Under the pieces are notes generated by a model that was given only the letters and a program-made list of their open reading frames with translations, was not told the DNA's origin and ran no database searches. Positions 45,444 through 54,835 of a stretch of 64,000 bases of DNA are shown here, in pieces. The stretch's first letter is position 1. Each line of letters starts with the position of its first letter. Where the stretch lies: NCBI RefSeq assembly GCF_003028855.1, contig NZ_CP028324.1:434001-498000 (forward strand), in the 5' to 3' direction. Source of the stretch: Pseudoduganella armeniaca (GTDB lineage: Bacteria; Pseudomonadota; Gammaproteobacteria; Burkholderiales; Burkholderiaceae_D). A program made the translations under genes and the position numbers.

Positions 45444-45541
45444 GCTTGGGGTCTGTCCCCAACGGGGACTGACCCCGGTTTTTATCACACGGCATGCGAA
45501 TCGAATAAAACCGGGTCAGTCTCTTGCAGGGTCGGACCCCC
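45444..45541. repeat. Class 2 intergenic repeat, block 2
   Basis: CTTGGGGTCTGTCCCC, then GGGGACTGACCCCGGTTTTT, and after 25 bp an inverted partner ATAAAACCGGGTCAGTCTC ending GGTCGGACCCC. Same design as the block at 21832. Located between the PPK2 and aldehyde dehydrogenase genes. Confidence 0.8.
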
Positions 45542-45628
45542 AACCCTGACGCTGTGCCTGCAAACGCCCGCCCAATGTGGCATAGTGATTGTCTAATTTG
45601 TACTATCGACCGAATCGCGGAGAACACC

Positions 45629-47080
45629 ATGCAACTGAAAGACCCGACCCTGCTGCGCCAGCAAGCGTATATCGACGGCGCCTGGCTCGATGCCGACAAT
45701 GGCGAAACGCATCCCGTGACCAACCCGGCCACGGGCGAGCACCTGGGCACGATCCCGATGATGGGCACGGCCGAGACGCGCCGCGCCATCGAGGCAGCCA
45801 ATGCGGCCTGGCCAGCGTGGCGCAAGAAGACCGCCAAGGAGCGCGCGGCCGTGCTGCGCAAGTGGTACGACCTGATCATGGCGAACGCGGACGACCTGGC
45901 CCTGCTGATGACGACCGAGCAGGGCAAGCCGCTGGCCGAAGCCAAGGGCGAGGTGGTGTTCGGCGCCAGTTTCATCGAATGGTTTGCCGAGGAAGCCAAG
46001 CGCGTGCACGGCGACACCCTGGCCACGCCCTGGCCGGACCGCCGCCTGATCGTGACCAAGGAGCCGATCGGCGTGTGCGCCGCCATCACGCCGTGGAACT
46101 TCCCGCTGGCGATGATCACCCGCAAGGTGGGCCCAGCCCTGGCGGCTGGCTGCCCGATGGTGCTGAAGCCGGCCGAATCGACGCCGTTCTCGGCGCTGGC
46201 GCTGGCCGCGCTGGCCGAGCAGGCCGGCGTGCCGAAAGGCGTGTTCTCCGTCGTGACCGGCTCGCCCAAGGAAATCGGCGCCGAGATGTGCGCCAACCCG
46301 ATCGTGCGCAAGCTGACCTTTACTGGCTCCACCGCCGTCGGCCGCATCCTGATGCAGCAGTGCGCGCCGACGATCAAGAAGCTGTCGCTGGAACTGGGCG
46401 GCAACGCGCCGTTCATCGTGTTCGACGACGCCGACCTGGATGCGGCGGTAGAAGGCGCGATCGCCTCGAAATACCGCAACGCCGGCCAGACCTGCGTGTG
46501 CGCCAACCGCATCTACGTGCAGGACGGCGTGTACGACGCGTTTGCCGAGAAGTTCACCGCCGCCGTCAACAAGCTGAAAGTGGGTAACGGCGTCGAACAG
46601 GGCGTCACCCAGGGCCCGCTGATCGACGAGAAGGCCGTGCAGAAGGTCGAGCAGCACGTGGCCGACGCGTTGAGCAAAGGCGGGCGCCTGCTGACGGGCG
46701 GCCACCGCCACGCGCTGGGCCACAGCTTCTTCGAGCCGACCGTCATCGCCGACGTCAACAACGACATGATCGTCGCCACCGAGGAGACGTTCGGCCCGCT
46801 GGCGCCGCTGTTCCGCTTCAAGACGGACGACGAGGCGATTGCCCTGGCCAACAGCACGGAATTCGGCCTGGCCGCCTACTTCTACTCGCGCGACATCGGC
46901 CGCATCTGGCGCGTCTCGGAAGGGCTGGAGTCGGGCATGGTGGGCGTCAACACGGGACTGATCTCGAACGAGATCGCGCCGTTCGGCGGCGTCAAGCAGT
47001 CGGGCCTGGGCCGCGAGGGTTCCAAATACGGTATCGACGACTACCTGGTCATCAAATACGTCTGCCTCGGCGGCATCTGA
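45629..47080 (+). CDS. gabD: Succinate-semialdehyde dehydrogenase, NAD(P)-dependent
   Basis: A 483-residue aldehyde dehydrogenase oxidising succinate semialdehyde to succinate (4-aminobutyrate breakdown). ITPWNFPLAMITRKVGPALA, the base Glu in ELGGNAPFIVFDDADLD and the catalytic Cys in NAGQTCVCANRIYVQ match GabD. ATG 45629 lies after a CGGAG site. No GABA transaminase gene is adjacent. A class 1 palindrome follows the stop. Confidence 0.92.
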   Translation: MQLKDPTLLRQQAYIDGAWLDADNGETHPVTNPATGEHLGTIPMMGTAETRRAIEAANAAWPAWRKKTAKERAAVLRKWYDLIMANADDLALLMTTEQGKPLAEAKGEVVFGASFIEWFAEEAKRVHGDTLATPWPDRRLIVTKEPIGVCAAITPWNFPLAMITRKVGPALAAGCPMVLKPAESTPFSALALAALAEQAGVPKGVFSVVTGSPKEIGAEMCANPIVRKLTFTGSTAVGRILMQQCAPTIKKLSLELGGNAPFIVFDDADLDAAVEGAIASKYRNAGQTCVCANRIYVQDGVYDAFAEKFTAAVNKLKVGNGVEQGVTQGPLIDEKAVQKVEQHVADALSKGGRLLTGGHRHALGHSFFEPTVIADVNNDMIVATEETFGPLAPLFRFKTDDEAIALANSTEFGLAAYFYSRDIGRIWRVSEGLESGMVGVNTGLISNEIAPFGGVKQSGLGREGSKYGIDDYLVIKYVCLGGI

Positions 47081-47106
47081 GCTCACACCGGGACGCATGA
47101 AACACC

Positions 47107-47159
47107 GGTGTCAGGCACCTATCTGCGGGTCGGAGACCCGCAGACAGGTGCCTGACACC
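47107..47159. repeat. Class 1 intergenic palindrome, copy 3
   Basis: 25-bp arms (47107-47131 and 47135-47159) with loop GGA and a single mismatch. Outer end GGTGTCAGGCACC. It separates convergent gabD and the depolymerase gene. Confidence 0.9.
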
Positions 47160-47168
47160 AGGGGTCTA

Positions 47169-48236
47169 CTATTGCGCCATCAACCGCTCCGTCATCCGCT
47201 TCACCGCCCGCATCTGCCGCCCCGTCTTGATGGCGTAATTGGCGTCGTCATAGCTGAACCAATCCCAGCACGAATTCGGATTCGCCCACGGATACACGGG
47301 CGCCGCCTGCGGGTACAGCACGACGATGCGATTGGTGTCCGCCCAGGCGTTGTAGCCGGCGTTGTGCGTGTGCGCTTCGCCCACCAGCGCCGTGGTCTGC
47401 TTGCAGCCGTGGAAGGCCACGTGCAGCTTACAGCCGGCCGCGTCCCCCTCGCAGCCCGGTGGTACGTACAGGATGCCGCTGGTCGCCATGCCGTGGCGGC
47501 GCGGTGAGTCGATGAATTCCTCCTGGTCGAATTCGATGAAGCGCCCGGCCGGCGGCGCCGTCGAGCGCGGCGCCAGGCTGCTGTAGATCCAGTTCAGCAG
47601 CTCGCCCGCGCCATCGACGCCGCAGTTGCTGATGTAGGGCGCGCCCAGCTTGCCGCAGCTATTGCCGAAGCCATCCGTCGGGATCGCGTGCTCTGCCTTG
47701 ATATCGCTGCGGTAGCGGATCTGTTCGGCCGGCAGGTAGTGCCCGTAATAGGCCGCCAGATCGTCCATGACGGCGGTGGGCACGACCGTGTCCGCGCGGC
47801 CCGAGAACAGCCAGATGCGCTGGCGTGCCAGGTGGGCCGTGGCGTCGATGTGGCCGCGCTGCGCATAGGTGGCCGTCGTCTCGACCAGGCTGTCCACGCC
47901 GGTGCCGCCGTCGCTGACACTGCACCATGGCAGGCCACTGGTACAGCTGCACACCATGGTGGCCACGTTGACGCTGCCGCGCGAGCAGTTGTACGGCCCG
48001 CCCGCGATGATGCCGGCGCCGACGATGCTGGCGGAATAGGCCACGTCGAACTGGACGGCCATGAAGCCACCGGAGGACAGGCCGGACACCGACAGCTGTG
48101 CCGTTTTCAGCGCCGGCAGGCTGGCCGCCTGCGCATAGGTGGGGCGCAGCGCGGGCGGCAGCAGCAGGGTGGCCGCCAGCATGGCCAGCGCGACGATGGT
48201 GCGAACGATGAGCTTGCGGGGAGCAGAGCGAAGCAT
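47169..48236 (-). CDS. Secreted PHB depolymerase-like esterase
   Basis: A 355-residue exported alpha/beta hydrolase. Signal peptide about residues 1-37 (ends YAQAAS). The lipase box is GLSSGGF (nucleophile Ser), an Asp is in FSGRADTVVP and a late His lies in HVAFHGCKQTT. Many Cys suggest disulfides (CSCTSGLPWC). It resembles extracellular poly(3-hydroxybutyrate) depolymerases of the short-chain group. ATG 48236 is preceded by AAGGGG; a GTG five codons upstream is the alternative. Confidence 0.85.
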   Translation of the reverse strand: MLRSAPRKLIVRTIVALAMLAATLLLPPALRPTYAQAASLPALKTAQLSVSGLSSGGFMAVQFDVAYSASIVGAGIIAGGPYNCSRGSVNVATMVCSCTSGLPWCSVSDGGTGVDSLVETTATYAQRGHIDATAHLARQRIWLFSGRADTVVPTAVMDDLAAYYGHYLPAEQIRYRSDIKAEHAIPTDGFGNSCGKLGAPYISNCGVDGAGELLNWIYSSLAPRSTAPPAGRFIEFDQEEFIDSPRRHGMATSGILYVPPGCEGDAAGCKLHVAFHGCKQTTALVGEAHTHNAGYNAWADTNRIVVLYPQAAPVYPWANPNSCWDWFSYDDANYAIKTGRQMRAVKRMTERLMAQ

Positions 48237-48325
48237 GACGGGCCCCTTCACGACAGAAGTTCACTGCGCCGTTCACGGCGCAGTGACATACAATGATCTT
48301 TCCCGATCACTTTGTCGAGCGAACC

Positions 48326-48934
48326 ATGATTTTTTCCTTTCGTGTTGCGTGTTTGTCGCTGCTTGGCCTGCTGAGTGCGGCGAGCAGTGCCCCGGCCCTT
48401 GCCCAGCAGTCCGTGAAACCGGCCGCGCCGGCGCTGACCGCCCGCCCGGCCAGCTGCCCGGCCCTGCTGCGCCAGTCCTTCAAGCGGCTGCAGGACGATG
48501 TGCCGCAAGACCTGTGCCAGTACGCCGGCAAGGTCGTCCTGGTCGTGAACACGGCCAGCTACTGCGGCTTCACCAGCCAGTACGAAGGCCTGGAAGGGCT
48601 GTATGCCAAATATGCCGACAAGGGCCTGGTCGTGCTGGGCTTCCCGTCCAACGACTTCGGCAAGCAGGAGCCCGGCAGCAGCAAGGAGATCGCCGACTTC
48701 TGCTTCAACACCTATGGCGTGAAGTTCCCCATGTTCGCCAAGTCGGTCGTGTCCGGCGCGACGCCGAACCCGCTGTACGTCGACCTGATCAAGGCCACCG
48801 GCAAGGCGCCGGCATGGAACTTCCACAAATACTTGATCGGCCGCGACGGCAAGGTCATCGAGAGCTTCCCCAGCAAGGTCAAGCCCACCGACAAGGAACT
48901 GGTCGGCGCGGTCGAGAAGGCGCTGGCCGGCTGA
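48326..48934 (+). CDS. Exported glutathione peroxidase
   Basis: A 202-residue thiol peroxidase of the glutathione peroxidase family with a signal peptide (ends PALAQQ), so it acts in the periplasm. The peroxidatic Cys is in NTASYCGFTSQYEGL, Gln/Asn in FPSNDFGKQEPGS and Trp in APAWNFHKYLI. Being a Cys enzyme it may use thioredoxin-like donors rather than glutathione. Its stop abuts the stop of the convergent rhodanese gene. Confidence 0.9.
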   Translation: MIFSFRVACLSLLGLLSAASSAPALAQQSVKPAAPALTARPASCPALLRQSFKRLQDDVPQDLCQYAGKVVLVVNTASYCGFTSQYEGLEGLYAKYADKGLVVLGFPSNDFGKQEPGSSKEIADFCFNTYGVKFPMFAKSVVSGATPNPLYVDLIKATGKAPAWNFHKYLIGRDGKVIESFPSKVKPTDKELVGAVEKALAG

Positions 48935-49327
48935 TCACGCCGGCACGAGCGTAAAGCCCTCGTCCAGCCAGCCCGTCACGCCGCCCGTCATGATCTTGAC
49001 GGGCCGGCCCAGCCGCGCCAGCCGGATGGCGGCGCGCGCGGCGCCGTTGCAGTGCGGCCCGGCGCAATACGTGACGAATACCGTATCGGCGGGGTAGTCC
49101 GCCAGCTTGGCCGCCACGATCTTGCGCTGCGCCAGGTCGACGGCGCCCGGCACGTGGCCGCGCGCGTAGCTGTCGCTGCCGCGCACGTCCAGCAGCACGA
49201 AATCCTGGTCCGGGGTGCCCAGCACGCTGTGCACGTCCCAGCAGTCCGTCTCGAAGCGCAGCGCCTGCTCGAAATGGGCCAATGCCGTGGCGCTGTCCGC
49301 CGCGGCCACTTCCGTCACGATCGACAT
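48935..49327 (-). CDS. Rhodanese-like domain protein
   Basis: A 130-residue single rhodanese domain: FVLLDVRGSDSYARGHVPGA, active-site Cys in VTYCAGPHCNGAA and TGGVTGWLDEGF at the end. It probably carries a persulfide or acts on sulfur or phosphate groups. AGGAGG precedes the start at 49327. Confidence 0.9.
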   Translation of the reverse strand: MSIVTEVAAADSATALAHFEQALRFETDCWDVHSVLGTPDQDFVLLDVRGSDSYARGHVPGAVDLAQRKIVAAKLADYPADTVFVTYCAGPHCNGAARAAIRLARLGRPVKIMTGGVTGWLDEGFTLVPA

Positions 49328-49418
49328 GGTTCCTCCTGTGGTCAATGAGGCTTCATTGTCGGGCCGGCAGGCACTGCGCGGCAGTGGCGCAAATGCCAAG
49401 CTGCGTTAAGATGGCGCC

Positions 49419-50387
49419 ATGTCCTCTTCCCATCGCGTCGTCGCGCTGGCCTACGACGGCCTGTGCACCTTCGAATTCGGCTGTACCGTCGAGCTGTTCG
49501 CGCTCGAGCGCCCGGAACTGGGCGTGGACTGGTACGACTTTCGCGTGGCCGCCATCGAGCGCGGCCCAATCCGCGCCGCCGGCGGCATCACCGTGCAGGC
49601 GCGCTACGCACCCGGCTGGATCCGCCAGGCCGACACCATCGTCATCCCCGGCTGGAGAGATGCGGACGAGGAGCCGCCGGCCGCACTGCTGGCGCTGATC
49701 CGCGCGGCCCACCGGCGCGGCGCGCGCCTGTGCTCGATCTGCTCGGGCGTGTTCGTGCTGGCGGCCGCTGGGGTGCTGGACGGCCAGCGCGCCACCACCC
49801 ACTGGCGCTACGCCGAACGGCTGGCGCGGCGCTACCCGCGCGTGCAGGTCGAGGCGGACGCGCTGTACATCGACAACGGCCAGGTCATCACCTCGGCCGG
49901 CTCGGCGGCGGGGCTGGACATGCTGCTGCACCTGGTGCGGCGCGATTACGGCGCGCGCGTCGGCAACCTGGTGGCGCAACGCCTGGTGGTGCCGCCGCAC
50001 CGCGCCGGCGGCCAGACCCAGTTCGTGCCCCGGCCGATGCCGGCGGACGAGGCGGGCCGGCTGGCGCAATTGATGGACTGGCTGCGCCGCCATCCGGCCG
50101 GGCCGCACACGGTGGCGTCGATGGCCGCGCGCGCCGCGATGAGCGCGCGCACCCTGCAGCGCCAGTTCCAGCAGGCCACCGGACTGGGCGCGGCCGAATG
50201 GCTGGCGCGCGAGCGGGTCGCCATCGCCAAGGATTTGCTGGAATCGCCGCTGCCGCTGGCGCGGGTGGCCGAACAGGCTGGCTTCGGCTCGGAGGAATCG
50301 CTGCGCCACCATTTCCGCCGGCTGGTGGCGACCAGCCCGGGGGCTTATCGAAAAGCATTCCTTGTTGCAAGCGCTTCCGTTGACTAA
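49419..50387 (+). CDS. GlxA/FtrA-type AraC family regulator
   Basis: A 322-residue protein. A DJ-1/PfpI-like N-terminal domain (VVALAYDGLCTFEFGCTVEL; nucleophile-elbow-like CSICSGVFVLAAAG) is joined to a C-terminal AraC helix-turn-helix pair (SARTLQRQFQQATG, RVAEQAGFGSEESLRHHFRR). Members regulate amine or aromatic metabolism. The target is unknown; neighbours on either side are unrelated. Confidence 0.9.
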   Translation: MSSSHRVVALAYDGLCTFEFGCTVELFALERPELGVDWYDFRVAAIERGPIRAAGGITVQARYAPGWIRQADTIVIPGWRDADEEPPAALLALIRAAHRRGARLCSICSGVFVLAAAGVLDGQRATTHWRYAERLARRYPRVQVEADALYIDNGQVITSAGSAAGLDMLLHLVRRDYGARVGNLVAQRLVVPPHRAGGQTQFVPRPMPADEAGRLAQLMDWLRRHPAGPHTVASMAARAAMSARTLQRQFQQATGLGAAEWLARERVAIAKDLLESPLPLARVAEQAGFGSEESLRHHFRRLVATSPGAYRKAFLVASASVD

Positions 50388-50422
50388 GCTGGTGGTTCAA
50401 ACCATTACTGGAGGAGACCAGC

Positions 50423-50776
50423 ATGCCTTACGTCGACGGCTTCATCGTACCGGTACCGAAAGCGCAACTGGAAGCCTACCTCGCGCTGGCGCAGAAGGCG
50501 GGAACGATCTGGCGCGAGCACGGCGCGCTGGAATTTCGCGAATGCATGGGCGACGACGTCCCGCCCGGCCAGCTGACGTCCTTCCCGCAGGCCGTGCAGC
50601 TGAAGGACGACGAGGTGGTGTTCTTCTCGTGGATCGTCTACGACTCGCGCGAGGCGCGCGACCGCATCAACAAGATGGTCATGGAAGACCCGCGCATGGC
50701 GGACATGATGAGCAATATGCCGTTCGACGGCAAACGCATGATCATGGGCGGGTTCACGCCATTCGTCAGCCTGTAG
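50423..50776 (+). CDS. DUF1428 family protein (YbaA-like)
   Basis: A 117-residue ferredoxin-fold protein starting YVDGFIVPVPKAQLEAYL and containing RDRINKMVMEDPRM and FDGKRMIMGGF. No enzyme activity is known. GGAGGAG precedes the ATG. The last 11 bases overlap the end of the convergent pabB gene. Confidence 0.9.
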   Translation: MPYVDGFIVPVPKAQLEAYLALAQKAGTIWREHGALEFRECMGDDVPPGQLTSFPQAVQLKDDEVVFFSWIVYDSREARDRINKMVMEDPRMADMMSNMPFDGKRMIMGGFTPFVSL

Positions 50777-52604
50777 CGAGTTCCGCCCGCAGCACGCCGC
50801 GCAGGGCATTGCACAGCACGATCTCCTCGGCCCGCGCCAGCATGGCCGGGGTGATCACCGCCTCGCGCGCGCCCCACGCTTCCAGCACGACAGCGCGCAT
50901 GACGCCGGGCAGCAGGCCGCACGCCAGCGGTGGCGTCAGCCATTGGCCGTCCAGCCGGACGAACACGTTGCTGCGCCCGCCCTCGGTGATTTCGCCGCGC
51001 TCGTTGCAAAACAACTGGTCGAACGCCCCTTGCGCCTCGGCCGCCTTCCACGCCGCGTCATAGCCGGCCCGCCAGCTCGTCTTGTGGCGCAGGAACAGGT
51101 CGTCGGACGCTGTCGGTCGCGCCGCCAGCAGCACGCGCACCGGTTGCGCCAGCGGCGCTAGCACACCCGTTTGCACGGTAAAGGCGCCGGCCGCGTTCAG
51201 GGCCAGGCGCAGGCGGTGCGGCGTGGCCGCCGGCAGGCTGTCGCAAGCGATCGTCACGTACGCGCGCGCGGCCGCCTCGTCCCAGGCGAAGCCGAAATAC
51301 CGGGCTGACCGCGCCAGCCGATGCAGGTGGCGCTCCAGGTGGCGCACGCCGTCCTCACGCGTCGCGTGCATCGTCTCGAACAGTTCGAAATCATTGGAGA
51401 GCCCCGTCAGGAAACGGGCTTTCAGGCGGCATTCGGCGAACTCCTCCACCGCCACGCTGTCGTAGACGATGCCGGCGCCGACGCCCATCTCGCCACGGCG
51501 CACGCCGCCGGCCTCGGGTTGCAGCGCCAGCGTGCGGATCGGCACGTTCAGGCAGAAGTCACCGAACGGGCGGTCCGGCGGCGCCGGGTCGAACCAGCCG
51601 ATCGCGCCCGTATATAAACCGCGCGGCGCCGGCTCCAGCTCGGCGATGATTTCCATCGTGCGCCGCTTGGGCGCGCCGGTGATCGAACCGCAGGGATACA
51701 AGGCCGCGAACACGTCGGCCAGCGACGCGTCCGGGCGCAGGCTGGCCTGCACGGTGGACGTCATCTGCAGCACGCTGGCGTAGCGCTGCACGTCGAACAG
51801 CTTCGGCACCTGCACCGAACCGGTGACGGCGATGCGGCCGATGTCGTTGCGCAGCAGGTCGACGATCATCAGGTTTTCCGCCCGGTTCTTCGGGTCGGCG
51901 GCCAGGTCGGCGGCGCGCCGGGCGTTGTCCGTGTCCATGTCGGGCCCTGGTGGCGCGGCCGGCGCCGTGCCCTTCATCGGCCGCGCCGTCAAGGTGCCGG
52001 CATCGTGGCGCACGAACAGCTCGGGCGACAGCGACAGCACGGCGCCGCCGTCCGGCAATGCCACCAGGGCGCCGTACGGCACCGGCTGGCGCGCGCGCAG
52101 GCGCTGGTACAGCGCGGCAGGGGAGCCGAAGGCGTCGAAGCGCAGGCGGTAGGTGTAGTTGACCTGGTAGGTGTCGCCGGCCGCGATGTAGGCGCGGATG
52201 CGGTCGATCGCTTCGGTGAACTCCGTTTCGCTGACGTTGGCCGTGATGCCGGCAATACCGGCGATATCGGCGATATCGGCCGGCGTGGTGTCGCTCGCCG
52301 TGCGTTGGTGCAGCCATGTCGCCACCTCTTCCTGCGTGAGGAAATCGCACTGGCGGAACAGCAGCACCTGGGCCAGCGGCGCGGGCGACGTGCGTGCCGG
52401 CAGGCCGACGATGACCTGGCCCAGCTCATAGCTGCACAGCGTGACGGCATACTCGCCCCGTTGCAGCGCGACCTGCAGGTCGGCCAGCAGGGCCGGCCAG
52501 TCGTCCGGCGTGGCGCAGGTCAGCGTGCCGACGTGACGGCGGAACAGGCGGGAGTGACGGCCCGCGCTGGCGTCATCGAGCAGGGCAAAGCATTCGGAAC
52601 TCAT
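50766..52604 (-). CDS. pabB: Fused aminodeoxychorismate synthase component I and aminodeoxychorismate lyase (PabB-PabC)
   Basis: A 612-residue fusion for p-aminobenzoate (folate) synthesis. The N-terminal about 370 residues are PabB, with LRNDIGRIAVTGSVQVPKLF and GSITGAPKRRTMEIIAELE. The remainder is a class IV PLP lyase: NDFELFETMHATREDGVRHL, the likely Schiff-base Lys in RHKTSWRAGYDAA, and CNERGEITEGGRSNVFV. Its start overlaps the stop of the EamA transporter gene (ATGA). Confidence 0.93.
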   Translation of the reverse strand: MSSECFALLDDASAGRHSRLFRRHVGTLTCATPDDWPALLADLQVALQRGEYAVTLCSYELGQVIVGLPARTSPAPLAQVLLFRQCDFLTQEEVATWLHQRTASDTTPADIADIAGIAGITANVSETEFTEAIDRIRAYIAAGDTYQVNYTYRLRFDAFGSPAALYQRLRARQPVPYGALVALPDGGAVLSLSPELFVRHDAGTLTARPMKGTAPAAPPGPDMDTDNARRAADLAADPKNRAENLMIVDLLRNDIGRIAVTGSVQVPKLFDVQRYASVLQMTSTVQASLRPDASLADVFAALYPCGSITGAPKRRTMEIIAELEPAPRGLYTGAIGWFDPAPPDRPFGDFCLNVPIRTLALQPEAGGVRRGEMGVGAGIVYDSVAVEEFAECRLKARFLTGLSNDFELFETMHATREDGVRHLERHLHRLARSARYFGFAWDEAAARAYVTIACDSLPAATPHRLRLALNAAGAFTVQTGVLAPLAQPVRVLLAARPTASDDLFLRHKTSWRAGYDAAWKAAEAQGAFDQLFCNERGEITEGGRSNVFVRLDGQWLTPPLACGLLPGVMRAVVLEAWGAREAVITPAMLARAEEIVLCNALRGVLRAELATG

Positions 52605-53473
52605 GTGTGACCACGTTTGGAGAAGTAAATACCGCACAACAGCAGGACGCCGCCGGCCAGTTGCAGCGGGCCGAGGCGCTCGCCGAAGATCGCCAGCGCG
52701 GCCACGGCCGCCGTCAGCGGCTGCACCAGCAGGCTGACCGAGGCCAGCGACGCGGGCAGGTGCGCGAAGGCGTAGGCTATCACGGTCTGGCCGCCGATCT
52801 GCGCGACCAGCGCGAGACCCAGCAGCGGCAGCCAGCCGGCCATGCTCGCCGGCCAGAACGGCCCGGGCATCCACAGCGCGAACGGCAACAGCACCAGCGC
52901 CGTGACGCTGGTGCTCCAGGCCATCAGGCGCGCGGTCGAATACGAGCCACGGGCGTCCTTGACGACCAGCTGGTAGGCCGCATAGAAGGTCGTCGACAGC
53001 AGGCCCAGGCCGTCGCCCAGCAGATGCGTGCCGCCGCCCGTGGCGGAGGGGCCGATCAGCACAACCGCACCCACCAGCGCCAGCGCCATGCCGGCCAGGA
53101 AGCCGCGCGAAAAGCGCTCGCCGTGGGCAAGCCACAGCCACAGGGCGATGAACAGCGGCGCCAGGTTCGACAACAAGGTGGCATTGGCCACCGTCGTGTA
53201 ATGCAGCGCCAGGTGCCAGATGCCCAGCTCGATGCCAAAGAACAGGCCGGACCAGGCAACGATGGGGGACAGTTCGGTACGCAGCCCGGCCGCCCGATCG
53301 ATCCGGGCCGTCGCCAGCGCCCAGGCCCACAGCACGGGCGCGGCCAGCAGCATGCGCCAGAAGGCCGAGGCGATCGGGTTGACGTCGGACAGGCGCATCA
53401 GGATGCCGGCGAAACCGATGGCGACGCCGCCGGCCAGCAGGGCGGCGAACGCCCCGGCGTTGAAGGACTTCAT
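52601..53473 (-). CDS. EamA (DMT superfamily) transporter
   Basis: A 290-residue membrane protein with ten predicted helices as two EamA repeats, the first around GIWHLALHYTTVANATLLSNLAP and the second around LASVSLLVQPLTAAVAAL. Likely exports small metabolites. Coupled to pabB downstream; slmA lies 10 bp upstream. Confidence 0.9.
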   Translation of the reverse strand: MKSFNAGAFAALLAGGVAIGFAGILMRLSDVNPIASAFWRMLLAAPVLWAWALATARIDRAAGLRTELSPIVAWSGLFFGIELGIWHLALHYTTVANATLLSNLAPLFIALWLWLAHGERFSRGFLAGMALALVGAVVLIGPSATGGGTHLLGDGLGLLSTTFYAAYQLVVKDARGSYSTARLMAWSTSVTALVLLPFALWMPGPFWPASMAGWLPLLGLALVAQIGGQTVIAYAFAHLPASLASVSLLVQPLTAAVAALAIFGERLGPLQLAGGVLLLCGIYFSKRGHT

Positions 53474-53483
53474 CGGCAAGGAA

Positions 53484-54059
53484 TCAGTGCAGCAGCAGGG
53501 CGATCTGCACCGCCGCTTCCGCGCCGGGGGCCAGCTGGAAGCCGCTTTTCGCATAGCGGTGCCAGCGCCCCAGCACGAAGCTGACCAGCATGTCGGCGCG
53601 CGCGGCGACGTCCGCCTCGTGCGCCTGGCCTTCGGCCGCCGCCAGGCGCAGGGCCTGTTTCAGCGCCAGCTCGATGCGGTCATAGAACTGGTTCATGCGC
53701 TGCTGCAGACGCTCGTCCTCGTTGACGAGGGCGTCGCCGATCAGCACCCGGGTCATGCCCGGATTGCTGGCGGCGAAGCGCAGCAGCATGGTCAGGATGT
53801 CGCGTGCCTGCGCCAGGCCATCCTGCTGGCGCTCGGCGATTTGATTGATCAAGCCGAACACGCTCTGTTCGATGAAGTCGATCAGCCCTTCGAACATCTG
53901 CGCCTTGCTGGCGAAGTGGCGGTACAGCGCCGCCTCGGACACCTCCAGCTTGCGCGCCAGCGCGGCGGTGGTGATCTTTTCGCCCTTCGGATGCTCCAGC
54001 ATCGCGGCCAGGGCCTGGAGGATTTGCAGCTTGCGTTGGCCGGGCGGGGTGCTTGCCAT
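53484..54059 (-). CDS. slmA: Nucleoid occlusion factor SlmA
   Basis: A 191-residue TetR-family DNA-binding protein that blocks FtsZ ring formation over the nucleoid. The HTH lies in EKITTAALARKLEVSEAALYRHFASKAQMFEGLIDFIE, shown here by its parts EKITTAALARKLEVSE and AALYRHFASKAQMFEG. SVFGLINQI and a typical length support SlmA over a general TetR repressor. It follows a HAD phosphatase gene by 29 bp, as slmA often does. Confidence 0.9.
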   Translation of the reverse strand: MASTPPGQRKLQILQALAAMLEHPKGEKITTAALARKLEVSEAALYRHFASKAQMFEGLIDFIEQSVFGLINQIAERQQDGLAQARDILTMLLRFAASNPGMTRVLIGDALVNEDERLQQRMNQFYDRIELALKQALRLAAAEGQAHEADVAARADMLVSFVLGRWHRYAKSGFQLAPGAEAAVQIALLLH

Positions 54060-54088
54060 GTTGTCTCTTCAAAAAACGCGGTTGGTCT

Positions 54089-54820
54089 TCACTGGCCTCG
54101 CAGGCGGGACAACCGCGCCGGCAGGCTCCTGACGGATTTTACTTTGACATCGACCCAGCCGGGGCGCGTCAGCCGTTTCGGCGGGTGCGCGGTGCCGATC
54201 GGATCGCCCACCTTCAGGTACTGCGTGACCCACACGGTGCGCATGCCCAGCGCATGGGCGGTGCGCAGGTTGGCCAGCGTGTCCTCGACCAGGACGCAGC
54301 GCTGCGCCGCCACGCGCTGGTGGCGCATGACCTTGCGCAGCAACAGCTTCGATGGCTTGGGCCGCAGTTGGCCGTGCACCCGCATCGATTCGATCGCGAT
54401 GTGGTGCGCGAAGTGACGGTGGATGCCCAGGTGGCGCAACACCCGCGTGGAATACCGGTGCGGCGCGTTGGTCAGCAGGATTTTGCGCCCCGGCAGCCGG
54501 CGCAGCAAGCTGCCCAGCCCTTTTTCGTGGCGAATCATCGACAACAGGTCGTCCATCTCGTGCGTCTCGCGCAGGAAATGGTCGGCGCGCACGCCGTGGT
54601 GGCGCATCAATCCCAGCAGCGTGGCGCCGTAGCGTTTCCAGTACAGCGTGCGCGCGGCGTTGACGGCTTCGATGCCGGCCGGCGTCACGCCGTCGCCCAG
54701 CACGCGTGCGATATACGTGTTCATGTTCGCCATGATCGCGGGGAAGATGGCGTGCGACGCGTCGTGCAGCGTGTTGTCGAGGTCGAACAGCCAGACCGGG
54801 GCGGAAGGTTTAATATTCAC
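54089..54820 (-). CDS. HAD hydrolase, pyrimidine 5'-nucleotidase type
   Basis: A 243-residue HAD phosphatase. Motif I is WLFDLDNTLHDAS, motif II LLTNAPHRY, the Lys motif PKPSKLL and motif IV VLVEDTLANL. The sequence matches the pyrimidine 5'-nucleotidase (SDT1/PpnN-neighbour) type common next to slmA in betaproteobacteria. The start is taken as GTG 54820, preceded by AAGAG; no ATG is available in frame before motif I. Confidence 0.88.
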   Translation of the reverse strand: MNIKPSAPVWLFDLDNTLHDASHAIFPAIMANMNTYIARVLGDGVTPAGIEAVNAARTLYWKRYGATLLGLMRHHGVRADHFLRETHEMDDLLSMIRHEKGLGSLLRRLPGRKILLTNAPHRYSTRVLRHLGIHRHFAHHIAIESMRVHGQLRPKPSKLLLRKVMRHQRVAAQRCVLVEDTLANLRTAHALGMRTVWVTQYLKVGDPIGTAHPPKRLTRPGWVDVKVKSVRSLPARLSRLRGQ

Positions 54821-54835
54821 GTCTCTTGAATTCGG